This document shows positions 1-6,852 of a stretch of 10,250 nt of DNA, one piece after another. The position numbers and the translations under genes were made by a program. The stretch's first letter is position 1. Each line of letters opens with the position of its first letter. The notes below the pieces were generated by a model, which saw only the letters and a list, made by a program, of their open reading frames with translations, had not been told where the DNA came from and ran no database searches. Source of the DNA: JBMNQS01 sp050944255. Lineage in GTDB: Bacteria; Bacillota; Clostridia; Christensenellales; Maliibacteriaceae. The stretch lies in the NCBI GenBank assembly GCA_050944255.1, contig JBMNQS010000071.1, positions 1-10,250 of the forward strand, read 5' to 3'.

Positions 1-39
1 TTGATATTATCCCCATATATTATATCACAGATATATAAG

Positions 40-283
40 CATCCGAGTTATTTAGACAAACTTTTGTATTATGAGTTCTTTTTCAAGGCGGTGCTTGTAA
101 CGGGCGTAAGGCAGGTCCGGCAAAACGACCATGTTCAGACATTTGACTCAGGGAGAAAACAGAACTTATGATGAGCGCCTATATGGATCATGCATTGTTT
201 CATTTACCGAGGCGGTGGGGCGCTATCCCAAGGATGAGGTGCACATCCTGAGCTACATCAGCACCATGTATATAAATAATTAG
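40..283 (+). pseudogene. Frameshifted remnant of an AAA/DUF4143-type ATPase
   Basis: Around 82-117 the plus strand reads KAVLVTGVRQV, the start of a P-loop typical of AAA_14/DUF4143 ATPases. One extra base near 118 breaks the frame, and in the next frame the text continues GKTTMFRHLTQGENRTY, which completes the Walker A motif. After that the expected family sequence stops: the open frame runs through an unrelated-looking stretch (SFTEAVGRYPKDEVHILSY) to a stop at 281-283. This suggests a frameshift plus an internal deletion that joined the ATPase to other DNA. No start codon is assigned, because the upstream frame is open to near the window edge. The P-loop resembles that of the intact ATPase at 322-1614 (GARQVGKT) but the rest differs, so it is a relative and not a recent duplicate. 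It is not expected to make a working protein. Confidence 0.6.
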
Positions 284-321
284 AAACTCCGTTAAATCTG
301 AGCCGTTACTTATTTCAATAA

Positions 322-1614
322 TTACCGTATCGCCTCAATCGCATACAAGGGCAGGTTCAGCAGCCGGTCCTCACGCTTATAGTCAGCCATAGATACGCGG
401 ACCGACAGTTTAGGCCTAAACTTCTCCTGATACATTTTCAGGCTTTTCGCCTTCAAGTTTGTTTCAGCCTTCACTTCAACGGGAATAACCGCGCCGCCGT
501 CATCCACAACAAAGTCGATCTCCGCGCCGCCACGGTCGTTCGTCCAATAATAGGTTTCCAGCCCTTTGAGGGTTTTTAGCTGCTGCAATACATACTGCTC
601 GGTCAGCGCGCCCTTGAATTCCTTGAAAAGCTCATTGCCATCCAAAAGCGTGCTTTGGTTCAGGCGCACCATACAAGAGAGCAAGCCCACGTCAACAAGA
701 AACAGCTTAAAGGCTTTCAGGTCCTCGTAGGCTTTGAGCGGCAGGCTGGGCGCGTTCACCCGATGTACCTTATGGACTAGGCCGCAGTCGGTCAGCCAAA
801 GCATGGCTTGCTCGTATTCCTTGGCCCGCGCGCCTTCCTTGATAAGCCCGTAGATGAATTTTTTATTCTCCTTGGTGAGTTGGGAGGGAATGCTGTTCCA
901 AAGCATTCTGATTCGCGGTACAACATCATGGGGCGCATGTTTGGAAAAGTCCTGTTCATAGGCGTCGAGAATGCGCTGCTGTATATCCCGTGCCTCGCCG
1001 AAATCCTTATTCTCGGAAAAGCTGTGTACCACCTCCGGCATCCCGCCCACATAGTAATAGTATTTGAGCATATCGATGTAGGTTTGCTTGAAGGTGGTCA
1101 CCATATCAAAGTCGCCTTTTTGCAGCAACTCGACATATTGGCCGTTGCCCATCGCGTTTAAAAACTCCGTGAAGCTCAGAGGATATAAGTCTAAAAACTC
1201 CACCTTGCCCACAGGGAACGACGTGCCCTGATGCAGCGCGACGCCAAGGAGCGAACCCGCGCACACAATTTGATATTGGGGCGCGTTCTCGTTGAAATAT
1301 TTGAGCGAAGTCAGGGCTTTGGGCACCTCCTGTATTTCATCGAAGATCAGCAGGGTATTTACGGGGTCAATTTTTTGGCCGGAATAGAGTTCCAGCCCCG
1401 TCACGATCCGCTCCACATCCAAATCAGATGAAAATAAATCCTTCATGCGCTGGTTGTTGTCAAAGCTGATGTAGACGGTCTTTCCAAAAGCGACCCTGCC
1501 AAACTCCTTCATCAGCCAGGTCTTGCCGACCTGCCTTGCGCCACGGATAATGAGCGGCTTTTTATTCCGCTTCGCTTTCCACTTATGCAATTCTTCGATC
1601 GCTGTTCTATACAT
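322..1614 (-). CDS. AAA_14 / DUF4143 family ATP-binding protein
   Basis: A 430-residue protein with the two-part layout of this family. The N-terminal AAA_14 P-loop ATPase has Walker A GARQVGKT at 25-32, Walker B LLIFDE at 88-93 and a sensor-like CAGSLLG at 118-124. A helical, winged-helix-like middle follows. The C-terminal DUF4143 domain has a restriction-endonuclease-like core: E338, then E365-I-D367 and E380-V-K382 in the order E...(E)xD...ExK. Length is normal for the family. The ATG at 1614 is preceded by GAGGTGA with good spacing. Members are common in anaerobes and often lie in variable regions. Their cellular role is not settled, so no substrate is claimed; the nuclease-like fold may be catalytic or only structural. 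The gene stands alone on the minus strand beside a broken relative. Confidence 0.92.
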   Translation of the reverse strand: MYRTAIEELHKWKAKRNKKPLIIRGARQVGKTWLMKEFGRVAFGKTVYISFDNNQRMKDLFSSDLDVERIVTGLELYSGQKIDPVNTLLIFDEIQEVPKALTSLKYFNENAPQYQIVCAGSLLGVALHQGTSFPVGKVEFLDLYPLSFTEFLNAMGNGQYVELLQKGDFDMVTTFKQTYIDMLKYYYYVGGMPEVVHSFSENKDFGEARDIQQRILDAYEQDFSKHAPHDVVPRIRMLWNSIPSQLTKENKKFIYGLIKEGARAKEYEQAMLWLTDCGLVHKVHRVNAPSLPLKAYEDLKAFKLFLVDVGLLSCMVRLNQSTLLDGNELFKEFKGALTEQYVLQQLKTLKGLETYYWTNDRGGAEIDFVVDDGGAVIPVEVKAETNLKAKSLKMYQEKFRPKLSVRVSMADYKREDRLLNLPLYAIEAIR

Positions 1615-1635
1615 GGGACATCACCTCACAAGGTA

Positions 1636-1664
1636 AGCATACCCCATTTCAACAAAAAATACAA
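1636..1664 (-). promoter_or_regulatory. Probable promoter of the AAA/DUF4143 gene
   Basis: On the minus strand TTGTAT (1664-1659) and TATGCT (1641-1636) are separated by 17 bases, and the -10 lies about 20 bases upstream of the ATG. Each box is an imperfect match to the sigma-A consensus. The rest of 1665-1791 holds no gene I can recognise. Confidence 0.4.
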
Positions 1665-1791
1665 CGATAACTGGGTAGCAAATAGCATTTTTTACGACGT
1701 AAATTTGAAATATCTCCACGTCAAGGATGAGGTACACCTCCTCAGCCAACACGATAGTCAAGAGTGGGCTATAAGGAGAAAGGCGTTTAAA

Positions 1792-2007
1792 TCACTCAAT
1801 TCCATCCCTTTGTCTCGCGGCAATAAACATATCAATATCTGAAACGATATATTTTGCTCCTAAGGAATGCAGTACATCGAAAAACGATTCAAGATAGTCA
1901 AAAACACCGAATTCCTTGAACTTTTTCACGGCCTCAGATCCGGTCAGGTTATGCTCATTTTTATACTGCTCAATGCAGAACACCTTGAATTGTAATGTCT
2001 GTCTCAT
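1792..2007 (-). CDS. DUF3791 domain protein
   Basis: A 71-residue protein matching my recollection of the DUF3791 family along nearly its whole length: LQFKVFCIEQYKNEHN at 5-20, a central GVFDYLESFFDVLHSLG (34-50) and a closing KYIVSDIDMFI (52-62). The ATG at 2007 is chosen over a TTG seven codons upstream because GAGG lies six bases before it and the family usually begins here. DUF3791 genes are often found next to DUF3990 (ADP-ribosyltransferase-like) genes in toxin-antitoxin-like pairs. No such partner is seen on either side, so this copy seems to be an orphan. Its 5' leader abuts the decayed phosphoesterase copy at 2025, so its original upstream context was replaced. Function unknown. Confidence 0.75.
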   Translation of the reverse strand: MRQTLQFKVFCIEQYKNEHNLTGSEAVKKFKEFGVFDYLESFFDVLHSLGAKYIVSDIDMFIAARQRDGIE

Positions 2008-2024
2008 AGCGTTCCTCAATATTC

Positions 2025-2263
2025 GCAAAACAGCGTGACGGGCAGTTGCATCAGGGTTTGCTTAAGCTTGCGATTCCTCTTGCTTGCATAGTAATTATCC
2101 TGGCATCTCAGCAGTTCTTGATTTTCCATAGTTTTATTATAACGAACAGCGCCAAGAAAAACCATTCCGTTGCTGTATTTCACGGGCCGATCTCTCAGAG
2201 ATTGGCTTATCTATATTTTGGAAGGTGAGCTGGTGCATCAAGGATAGGGCAATGTCACTAGTT
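2025..2263 (-). pseudogene. Decayed, deleted copy of the metallophosphoesterase locus
   Basis: This stretch aligns with 6504-6852 in the same orientation. Block one (2025-2109 against 6504-6589) encodes NYYASKRNRKLKQTLMQL, almost identical to residues 39-56 of the intact enzyme, but one base is lost near 2095. Block two (2108-2263 against 6695-6852) covers the upstream region, including the TATAAT box (2141-2136). About 105 bases that would hold the start codon and the first metal-binding motif are missing between the blocks. The downstream three quarters of the gene is gone, replaced by the DUF3791 gene. Homology ends at 2263, inside what is the tRNA-Ser anticodon loop in the other copy. It cannot encode an enzyme. 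Confidence 0.85.
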
Positions 2264-2273
2264 TCGTTTTTAC

Positions 2274-2303
2274 ATGACTTGAGCAGGTTTTGCCTGATAT
2301 AAT
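2274..2303 (+). promoter_or_regulatory. Promoter of the DUF4003-led gene cluster
   Basis: TATAAT at 2298-2303 is a perfect -10 box preceded by TGA, giving an extended -10 (TGnTATAAT). ATGACT at 2274-2279 is a 4/6 match to the -35 box with an 18-base spacer. It lies just right of the end of the decayed repeat and about 35 bases before the DUF4003 start, and could serve the whole cluster to 5894. Confidence 0.6.
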
Positions 2304-2338
2304 AACATTGTAATTACCCTATTGGGAGGTGTATGCCG

Positions 2339-3337
2339 ATGGAGCCGAAAGCTCTGCAAAGGCTGGAACTGTTTGCACAGAACGCGCAGACAGTCAAAAA
2401 AGAATTCAAATGGCAGGACGCGATGCTCAAGCGCTTGGCCGCGCTGCTTTACGCCGCGGAGGACAGGGTGATCGATCTTTCCGCCATGCGGGAATGCCAC
2501 AAGCTCATCAAAAAGAGTATCGGCTTGTTTTCCTCCTTCCGGGGCAATTCCGCCATGACCGTCGCCACGCTGCTTTCACTCCGTGATGATCCGGACGGGT
2601 TGCTCAAAAACGCCCTTAAGGTCTATGACATGATGAAGCAGGCGCGTTTCCGGGCCTCGGACTATCTCGTTGTCGCCGCCTGCCAGATTGCGGCTGGCGC
2701 CGCGGAAGACAAATATGTGGAGACGGTCGAAAGGGCTAGGGCGTTCTACGACGGCATGAAAAGCGACCATTGGTTCCTTACCGGGCAGGACGATTATATC
2801 TTCTCAGCCATGTTGGGGCTTTCGGATGTCGACGTATCGGCCGGCGTGGAAAGAATGGAGCGGCTGTTTCAATCGCTCCGGCCGGAGTTTCACACAGGCA
2901 TCGGCGTACAGGCACTCACGCAGGTGTTGGTTCTCGGCGGCGACGGGGCGGATCTCGAAACGCGCGTTCTGGCTCTGCGCGACGCTTTGCGCAGCCGGAG
3001 AATGAAGCAGCTCTGCCAGGCGTACACGCTTTCTTCTCTTGGTGTGTTGGCGTTGCTTCCGCTGGATACCGACGAGATCGTGAGGCAGCTTGAGGAAAAT
3101 AGCGAATTGCTCCGCTCGAAAAAAGGTTTCGGCCCTTGGTCGTTCGTCGCCAAGCAGGAACTGCTGCTGTTGTCCGCCGGCCTTGTCGCCTTGAATTCGG
3201 TCGATCAAATGAAGCGGGGCATCTTGGATACCGTGCTTTCCACCAGCATCACCAACATCATCATCGCGCAGCAGGCGGCCATTGCCGCGGCGGCCGCGGC
3301 GTCGGCTTCCGCGGCCGCTTCATCTTCATCGTCCTGA
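2339..3337 (+). CDS. DUF4003 family protein with Ala/Ser-rich tail
   Basis: A largely helical 332-residue protein that I recognise as DUF4003, a Firmicutes family of about this length with no established biochemical role. Typical stretches are SIGLFSSFRGNSAMTVATLL, DDYIFSAMLGLS and LLLLSAGLVALNSVDQMKRG. The last 23 or so residues are low complexity, a run of Ala and then mixed Ala/Ser ending in five Ser, encoded by repeated GCN and TCN codons. There is no signal peptide or clear membrane segment. Two in-frame ATGs exist. The one at 2339 is preferred because GGAGG (2325-2329) lies nine bases before it, against only three for the ATG at 2333. It heads a plus-strand cluster, with a gap of about 110 bases before the next gene, which has its own ribosome-binding site. 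Confidence 0.8.
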   Translation: MEPKALQRLELFAQNAQTVKKEFKWQDAMLKRLAALLYAAEDRVIDLSAMRECHKLIKKSIGLFSSFRGNSAMTVATLLSLRDDPDGLLKNALKVYDMMKQARFRASDYLVVAACQIAAGAAEDKYVETVERARAFYDGMKSDHWFLTGQDDYIFSAMLGLSDVDVSAGVERMERLFQSLRPEFHTGIGVQALTQVLVLGGDGADLETRVLALRDALRSRRMKQLCQAYTLSSLGVLALLPLDTDEIVRQLEENSELLRSKKGFGPWSFVAKQELLLLSAGLVALNSVDQMKRGILDTVLSTSITNIIIAQQAAIAAAAAASASAAASSSSS

Positions 3338-3448
3338 TTGGGTTCCTACGGCCGCCTGCGGCTTGGGAAAACCGTTGCCCGCATGGGCAGGCTCCATGCC
3401 ATGAAAGAAGCGTATCATAATTATATTTGGGAGGAAAGGAGCCTTTGG

Positions 3449-4189
3449 ATGGATCGCAATTATATCAGCAGCGTGCGGCTGAGTTCGCCGCTAGACGAGG
3501 GCTCCTATCTTCATGATCTGCCGGTGGTGCGCCATCTGGTGCAGATGGAAGCGCTGCCCCTTTCAAAGGCGGTCACCTTTTTGGTGGGGGAAAACGGCAC
3601 GGGAAAGTCCACTCTGCTGGAGGCTATTGCGGTGGCATATGGCTTCAACGCAGAAGGCGGCACCCGCAATTTCAGCTTTTCCACCAGCGCCACCCACTCG
3701 GATTTGCATCGGCATCTGACCCTTTCACGGAGCGCCTATCCCAAGGATGGTTTCTTTCTGCGGGCTGAAAGTTTTTACAACGCAGCCAGCTATATTGACG
3801 ATATCTACGAAGCTGAGTTCAGAGCGCAGATTGGAACAAGCTATGGAGCGCGATCACTCCACGCGCAGTCTCACGGCGAAAGCTTCCTGGCGTTGGTGGA
3901 AAACCGCTTCGGCGGCAATGGAATCTACCTGCTGGACGAGCCGGAGTCGGCCCTCTCCCCCAGCCGGCTGATGACGCTGCTGGCGCATATCCACGGGCTG
4001 GTGCAAAACAACTCCCAGTTCATCGTCGCAACGCACTCGCCTGTTTTGATGGCCTATCCCGGCGCGGAGATATACCAGCTGTCGGAGGAGGGTATCTGCT
4101 CGGTGAATTATCGGGATACCCAGCATTATCAGCTGACCCGCCGCTTTCTTGAGAACCCCGAGAAGATGCTGCATTATTTATTGGAATAG
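3449..4189 (+). CDS. Small ABC/RecF-like AAA family ATPase (COG3910-like)
   Basis: A 246-residue stand-alone nucleotide-binding domain. Walker A GENGTGKST is at 47-55, an ABC-signature-like SHGES at 141-145, Walker B YLLDEPESALS at 160-170 (catalytic E164) and the switch histidine in ATHSP at 194-198. The order and the lack of a long coiled-coil insertion fit the predicted ATPase group COG3910, not a transporter subunit, and no membrane partner is adjacent. The start at 3449 is chosen because GGAG (3438-3441) lies seven bases upstream. An earlier in-frame ATG at 3401 has only a weak site, and the extra residues do not look like family sequence. The stop is 11 bases before the next gene, implying joint expression. 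Its client is unknown. Confidence 0.88.
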   Translation: MDRNYISSVRLSSPLDEGSYLHDLPVVRHLVQMEALPLSKAVTFLVGENGTGKSTLLEAIAVAYGFNAEGGTRNFSFSTSATHSDLHRHLTLSRSAYPKDGFFLRAESFYNAASYIDDIYEAEFRAQIGTSYGARSLHAQSHGESFLALVENRFGGNGIYLLDEPESALSPSRLMTLLAHIHGLVQNNSQFIVATHSPVLMAYPGAEIYQLSEEGICSVNYRDTQHYQLTRRFLENPEKMLHYLLE

Positions 4190-4200
4190 GGGGGATCGCC

Positions 4201-5070
4201 ATACATTACAAGGATGTCAAGGGGATTCTCTCCGCTAAAAACGGCATGAATCCCTATCGGGGCTGTACCCACGGCTGCATTTATTGTGATTCGCGCAGCG
4301 CCTGCTATCGGATGGAGCACGATTTTGAGGACGTGGAAATCAAGCGCAACGCGCCCGCTCTTTTAGAGGACGCCTTGCGCCGCAAGCGCAGCCGGTGCAT
4401 GATCGGTACGGGCTCCATGTGCGCCCCATACCTGCCGCTTGAAAAAAACGAACGACTGACCCGCCGCTGTCTGGAACTCATCGACCGGTACGGGTTTGGC
4501 TTTTCGGTCATTACAAAGTCTGATCTGGTTTTGCGGGATTTGGATTTGCTGAAAAACATCAACGCAAAAACCAAATGCGTGGTGCAGATGACGTTGACCA
4601 CCTTCGATGAAGGCCTTTGCCGCATTCTAGAGCCGAATGTTTGCACCACGGTAAGGCGGGCGAAGGTTTTAAACATCCTGCGGGACGAGGGGATCCCTAC
4701 AGTGGTGTGGCTCTGTCCCATCCTGCCCTTTATCAACGACACCGAAGAAAACCTGCACGGCATCCTCAACTACTGTTTCGAGGCAAAGGTTAAGGGCATC
4801 CTCTGCTTCGGCATGGGCGTGACCCTGCGGGAAGGTGACCGGGAATATTTCTACAAAAAGCTGGACGAGCATTTCCCCGGCATGAAGGAACGGTATATCA
4901 GGACGTTCGGTAACAGTTATTCCTGCGGTAGCCCCAACCATACGGTCCTAATGAAGATTTTTCATGCCGCATGCGAAAAACACGGCGTACTGTATTCGTC
5001 CGATGCGGTCTTTGCGTACCTGAACGAGTTTGAGGACAAGCGATCCGGTGAACAGATCACGCTATTCTGA
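4201..5070 (+). CDS. SPL family radical SAM protein (spore photolyase-like), probable AUA start
   Basis: A 289-residue radical SAM protein of the spore photoproduct lyase-like group (COG1533). The CxxxCxxC cluster motif CTHGCIYC uses C22, C26 and C29 to bind a [4Fe-4S] cluster that reductively cleaves SAM. Also typical are KRSRCMIGTGSMCAPY, VVQMTLTTFDEGLCRILEPN, VVWLCPILPFINDTEEN and GILCFGMGVTLREGDREYFYKKLDEHFPG. True spore photoproduct lyase repairs thymine dimers, but for this shorter group the substrate is not known. The first canonical ATG in frame (4246) has no Shine-Dalgarno and would cut off HYKDVKGILSAKNG, which family members carry after Met. I therefore place the start at ATA 4201, six or seven bases after a G-run at 4189-4194. 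If AUA does not work, the product begins at 4246. The stop is followed at once by the next gene's ribosome-binding site. Confidence 0.88.
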   Translation: MHYKDVKGILSAKNGMNPYRGCTHGCIYCDSRSACYRMEHDFEDVEIKRNAPALLEDALRRKRSRCMIGTGSMCAPYLPLEKNERLTRRCLELIDRYGFGFSVITKSDLVLRDLDLLKNINAKTKCVVQMTLTTFDEGLCRILEPNVCTTVRRAKVLNILRDEGIPTVVWLCPILPFINDTEENLHGILNYCFEAKVKGILCFGMGVTLREGDREYFYKKLDEHFPGMKERYIRTFGNSYSCGSPNHTVLMKIFHAACEKHGVLYSSDAVFAYLNEFEDKRSGEQITLF

Positions 5071-5083
5071 AGGAGAAATGAAG

Positions 5084-5485
5084 ATGACAAAATACCCATG
5101 GCTGGACGAATACCTGCTTGCAAAACCCGGCGCGACGAAGGATTATAAGGTGGAATGGGGCTGGTACCGTTACATGGCGGGCGGCAAAATGTTCGCCGCC
5201 TTGATGCACCCCTCGGATAAATATGACCCCGCTTATGCGGAAAAAGACCTCATCAATCTCAAGTGCGACCCCCTGCTGGCGGAATTGCTGCGGGGAGAAC
5301 ACCCTGAGGTCATGCCCGGTTTTTACAGCGATAAGCGAACCTGGAACTCGGTGGACCTGGGTGGCGATTTGCCGGAGGAGCAACTCAAGTTTATGATCGA
5401 TGACAGCTACCGTCTGGTGTTTGAGAAACTGACCAGGAAGCTTCAAAAGGAAATCTTGGACGGAGGGAAAAGCCATGATGCGTGA
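5084..5485 (+). CDS. MmcQ/YjbR family protein
   Basis: A 133-residue single-domain protein of the MmcQ/YjbR family (double-wing, CyaY-like fold; often called DNA-binding, though the function is poorly proven). Diagnostic stretches are PGATKDYKVEWGWYRYMAGGKMFAA at 15-39 (given as positions; its core is the early KxxW and the GKMFA), INLKCDP (57-63), the PGFYSDKRTWNSV segment (78-90) and MIDDSYRLV near the end. Two ATGs lie close together: 5078 is only two bases after AGGAG (5071-5075), while 5084 is eight bases after it, so 5084 is chosen. The ribosome-binding site directly follows the preceding stop, and the 3' end overlaps the next gene by 11 bases, indicating translational coupling. Confidence 0.88.
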   Translation: MTKYPWLDEYLLAKPGATKDYKVEWGWYRYMAGGKMFAALMHPSDKYDPAYAEKDLINLKCDPLLAELLRGEHPEVMPGFYSDKRTWNSVDLGGDLPEEQLKFMIDDSYRLVFEKLTRKLQKEILDGGKSHDA

Positions 5486-5894
5486 CCCGGAAAAAACCGT
5501 CGGCAATCTGATCAACAAAGCGGCAAACGCCTTTATCAGCTATGTGGACGGAGACGGCTTCCCTGTCGCCAAGGCGATGCTCGTACCCCGTGAGCGAGAG
5601 GGAATCAAAACTTTTTATTTCTCCACCAACACCTCGTCCAATAAGGTCAAATATCTTCGTGACAATCCCAAATGCAGCGTTTATTTTATGGATAAGCGGT
5701 TCTTTCGTGGGGCAAGCCTGTCCGGCACGGCGGAGGTGCTGGAGGACGCCGAAAGCAAGGAGCGCATCTGGCGGACCGGCGACATTATGTATTATAAAGG
5801 CGGCGTTACAGACCCGGACTACTGCGTGCTGCGCCTGACCGTCACAAAGGGGCGGTATTACAGCAACTTCAAGTCGGAAGATTTCGAGGTGTAG
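5475..5894 (+). CDS. Pyridoxamine 5'-phosphate oxidase-like flavoprotein
   Basis: A 139-residue protein with the split-barrel flavin-binding fold of the pyridoxamine 5'-phosphate oxidase-like superfamily (general stress protein 26 / COG3871 type). Visible features are AFISYVDGDGFPVAKAM at 19-35 (first strands), TFYFSTNTSSNKVKYLRDNPKCSVYF (46-71, flavin-side strand plus the SNKVxxLRxNPK motif) and SLSGTAEVLED (81-91). It lacks residues diagnostic of a true PdxH, so it probably binds FMN or F420-like cofactors and reduces an unknown substrate. The ATG at 5475 has GGAGGG seven bases upstream and lies inside the end of the MmcQ/YjbR gene, so the two are co-translated. It is the last gene of the cluster. 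I see no clear intrinsic terminator after it. Confidence 0.88.
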   Translation: MMRDPEKTVGNLINKAANAFISYVDGDGFPVAKAMLVPREREGIKTFYFSTNTSSNKVKYLRDNPKCSVYFMDKRFFRGASLSGTAEVLEDAESKERIWRTGDIMYYKGGVTDPDYCVLRLTVTKGRYYSNFKSEDFEV

Positions 5895-5904
5895 GAAAAA
5901 CAAG

Positions 5905-5988
5905 ATCCTTATAGACGCTCCCGTTAGGAATGTAACTGAGCTTGCAAGAGATCATCATATTAGTGTGTTTGTAACGAGTGCGGTCTGA
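5905..5988 (+). pseudogene. Remnant of a YaiI/YqxD (DUF188) gene
   Basis: Eleven bases after the flavoprotein gene an open stretch reads ILIDAPVRNVTELARDHHISVFVTS and then stops at 5986-5988. It resembles the N-terminus of YaiI/YqxD (DUF188) proteins, which begin with K-I-x-I-D-A-D-A/G-C-P-V and continue through a helix to a strand ending in V-x-T/C-D. Here the residues between IDA and PV are missing, the start codon is lost (AAC AAG precedes ATC) and the rest of the roughly 150-residue protein is gone. An AGG lies before the lost start. It may be the relic of a sixth gene of the cluster, cut off by the event that placed the phosphoesterase locus next to it. Confidence 0.45.
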
Positions 5989-5990
5989 TT

Positions 5991-6689
5991 TTAGATGGCG
6001 CTGAACGCGTCGATGCTCTCAAACAGAAACTGTATCCTGTCTATGCATTTTTGAATATGGTAATGCCCGCAGTACCATTTTTTATAGGTGATCCTGTCTT
6101 CAAGCCGGTCCAGCCATTGTTCCGTGGTTTTATCGACCATGGACTGATCAATGAAGGGCAAGAAGACCTCCCGGGGCTCATATTTCAGCGGGCAGGTATG
6201 CGACAATACAATGTCTATGCTGTTCTTCCGTCCGGCAAGCTGTTCCTCAACAAAGGCTTTCGTCTCATCGGAGGGTTGCTCATCGGGCCACCAAGCCGTA
6301 CCGCGTTCCAGTCGATAGTATTTATCCACGCTGTAAGCGCCGCCGATGACAATGCACTCGCTGCCATCCAGCCTGAATATTTCGCCGTCCTTGGCAAAAA
6401 GAATATTGGGGTACTCCTTTTCAGTATATACTTGGCCGCCGTTCCAGTATTCCAGCTGGTAGGAGGGTATCGTATGCGGCCTTTGTTCGTGATTGCCGTG
6501 AATGCAAAACAGTGTGACGGGAAGCTGCGCCAGGGTCTGCTTAAGCTTGCGGTCCCGTTTGCTTGCATAGTAATTGATCCCGGCATCCCCCAAAATGATT
6601 AGGGTATCGGAAGGGGCTGTATGTTGTGTTTCACAAAAGGAAACGATGTGCGAGAATTTTCCGTGCGTATCGCCGGTTATATATATCAT
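5991..6689 (-). CDS. Calcineurin-like metallophosphoesterase
   Basis: A 232-residue cytoplasmic enzyme with the full set of metal-binding motifs of the calcineurin-like superfamily: GDTHG at 6-10 (D7, H9), GDAG at 34-37 (D35), GNHE at 65-68 (N66, H67), SH at 163-164 and GHYH at 208-211. It should use a dinuclear metal centre to hydrolyse a phosphoester; the substrate cannot be told from the sequence. Length is normal for a small single-domain member. The ATG at 6689 is the first residue of the beta strand leading to motif I (MIYITGDTHG). AAAGGA lies upstream at a rather long spacing, so translation may be modest. A decayed second copy lies at 2025-2263. Confidence 0.92.
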   Translation of the reverse strand: MIYITGDTHGKFSHIVSFCETQHTAPSDTLIILGDAGINYYASKRDRKLKQTLAQLPVTLFCIHGNHEQRPHTIPSYQLEYWNGGQVYTEKEYPNILFAKDGEIFRLDGSECIVIGGAYSVDKYYRLERGTAWWPDEQPSDETKAFVEEQLAGRKNSIDIVLSHTCPLKYEPREVFLPFIDQSMVDKTTEQWLDRLEDRITYKKWYCGHYHIQKCIDRIQFLFESIDAFSAI

Positions 6690-6852
6690 GGCGTTCAGTA
6701 GTCCTTTGATTTTCTGATAGTGCTATTATAACGGAAGACGCCAAGAAAAACCATTTCATGGCCGTATTTCATAGGCCGGTCTCTTCATAGGCTGGCTTAT
6801 TTATGTTTTGAGGATGAAATGGGTCGCAAAGATAGTTCGATGTCACTGGTTT
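6504..6852 (-). repeat. Intact partner of the metallophosphoesterase-locus direct repeat
   Basis: This covers the first part of the phosphoesterase gene and its whole upstream region and is homologous, in the same orientation, to 2025-2263. Conserved parts include the codons for residues 39-63, the TATAAT box, the adjoining CGCCAAGAAAAACCATT and the terminal GTCACTGGTTT (CACTAGTTT in the other copy). The upstream region also carries CCTATGAA twice on the minus strand, a possible operator that is poorly kept in the decayed copy. Similarity ends sharply at 6852, inside the tRNA-Ser anticodon loop. Confidence 0.85.
6725..6730 (-). promoter_or_regulatory. -10 box of the metallophosphoesterase gene
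   Basis: TATAAT on the minus strand (6730-6725), about 35 bases before the ATG, is a perfect -10 and is kept in the decayed copy (2141-2136). No good -35 box is seen at the usual distance. Confidence 0.5.

Noticed and set aside
231..1750. A weak repeat, AAGGATGAGGT followed by similar bases, at 231-259 and 1722-1750.
   Set aside because: Only about 23 of 29 positions match, the flanks do not align, and neither side lies in a recognisable gene, so chance cannot be excluded.
3338..3448. GC-rich inverted repeats between the DUF4003 and ATPase genes, considered as a terminator.
   Set aside because: The stems are short (about 6 bp) and have no T-run on either strand.
6051..6602. A 183-residue plus-strand open frame opposite the phosphoesterase.
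   Set aside because: It mirrors a clearly coding minus-strand gene that has all metal-binding motifs, and it has no family features of its own.
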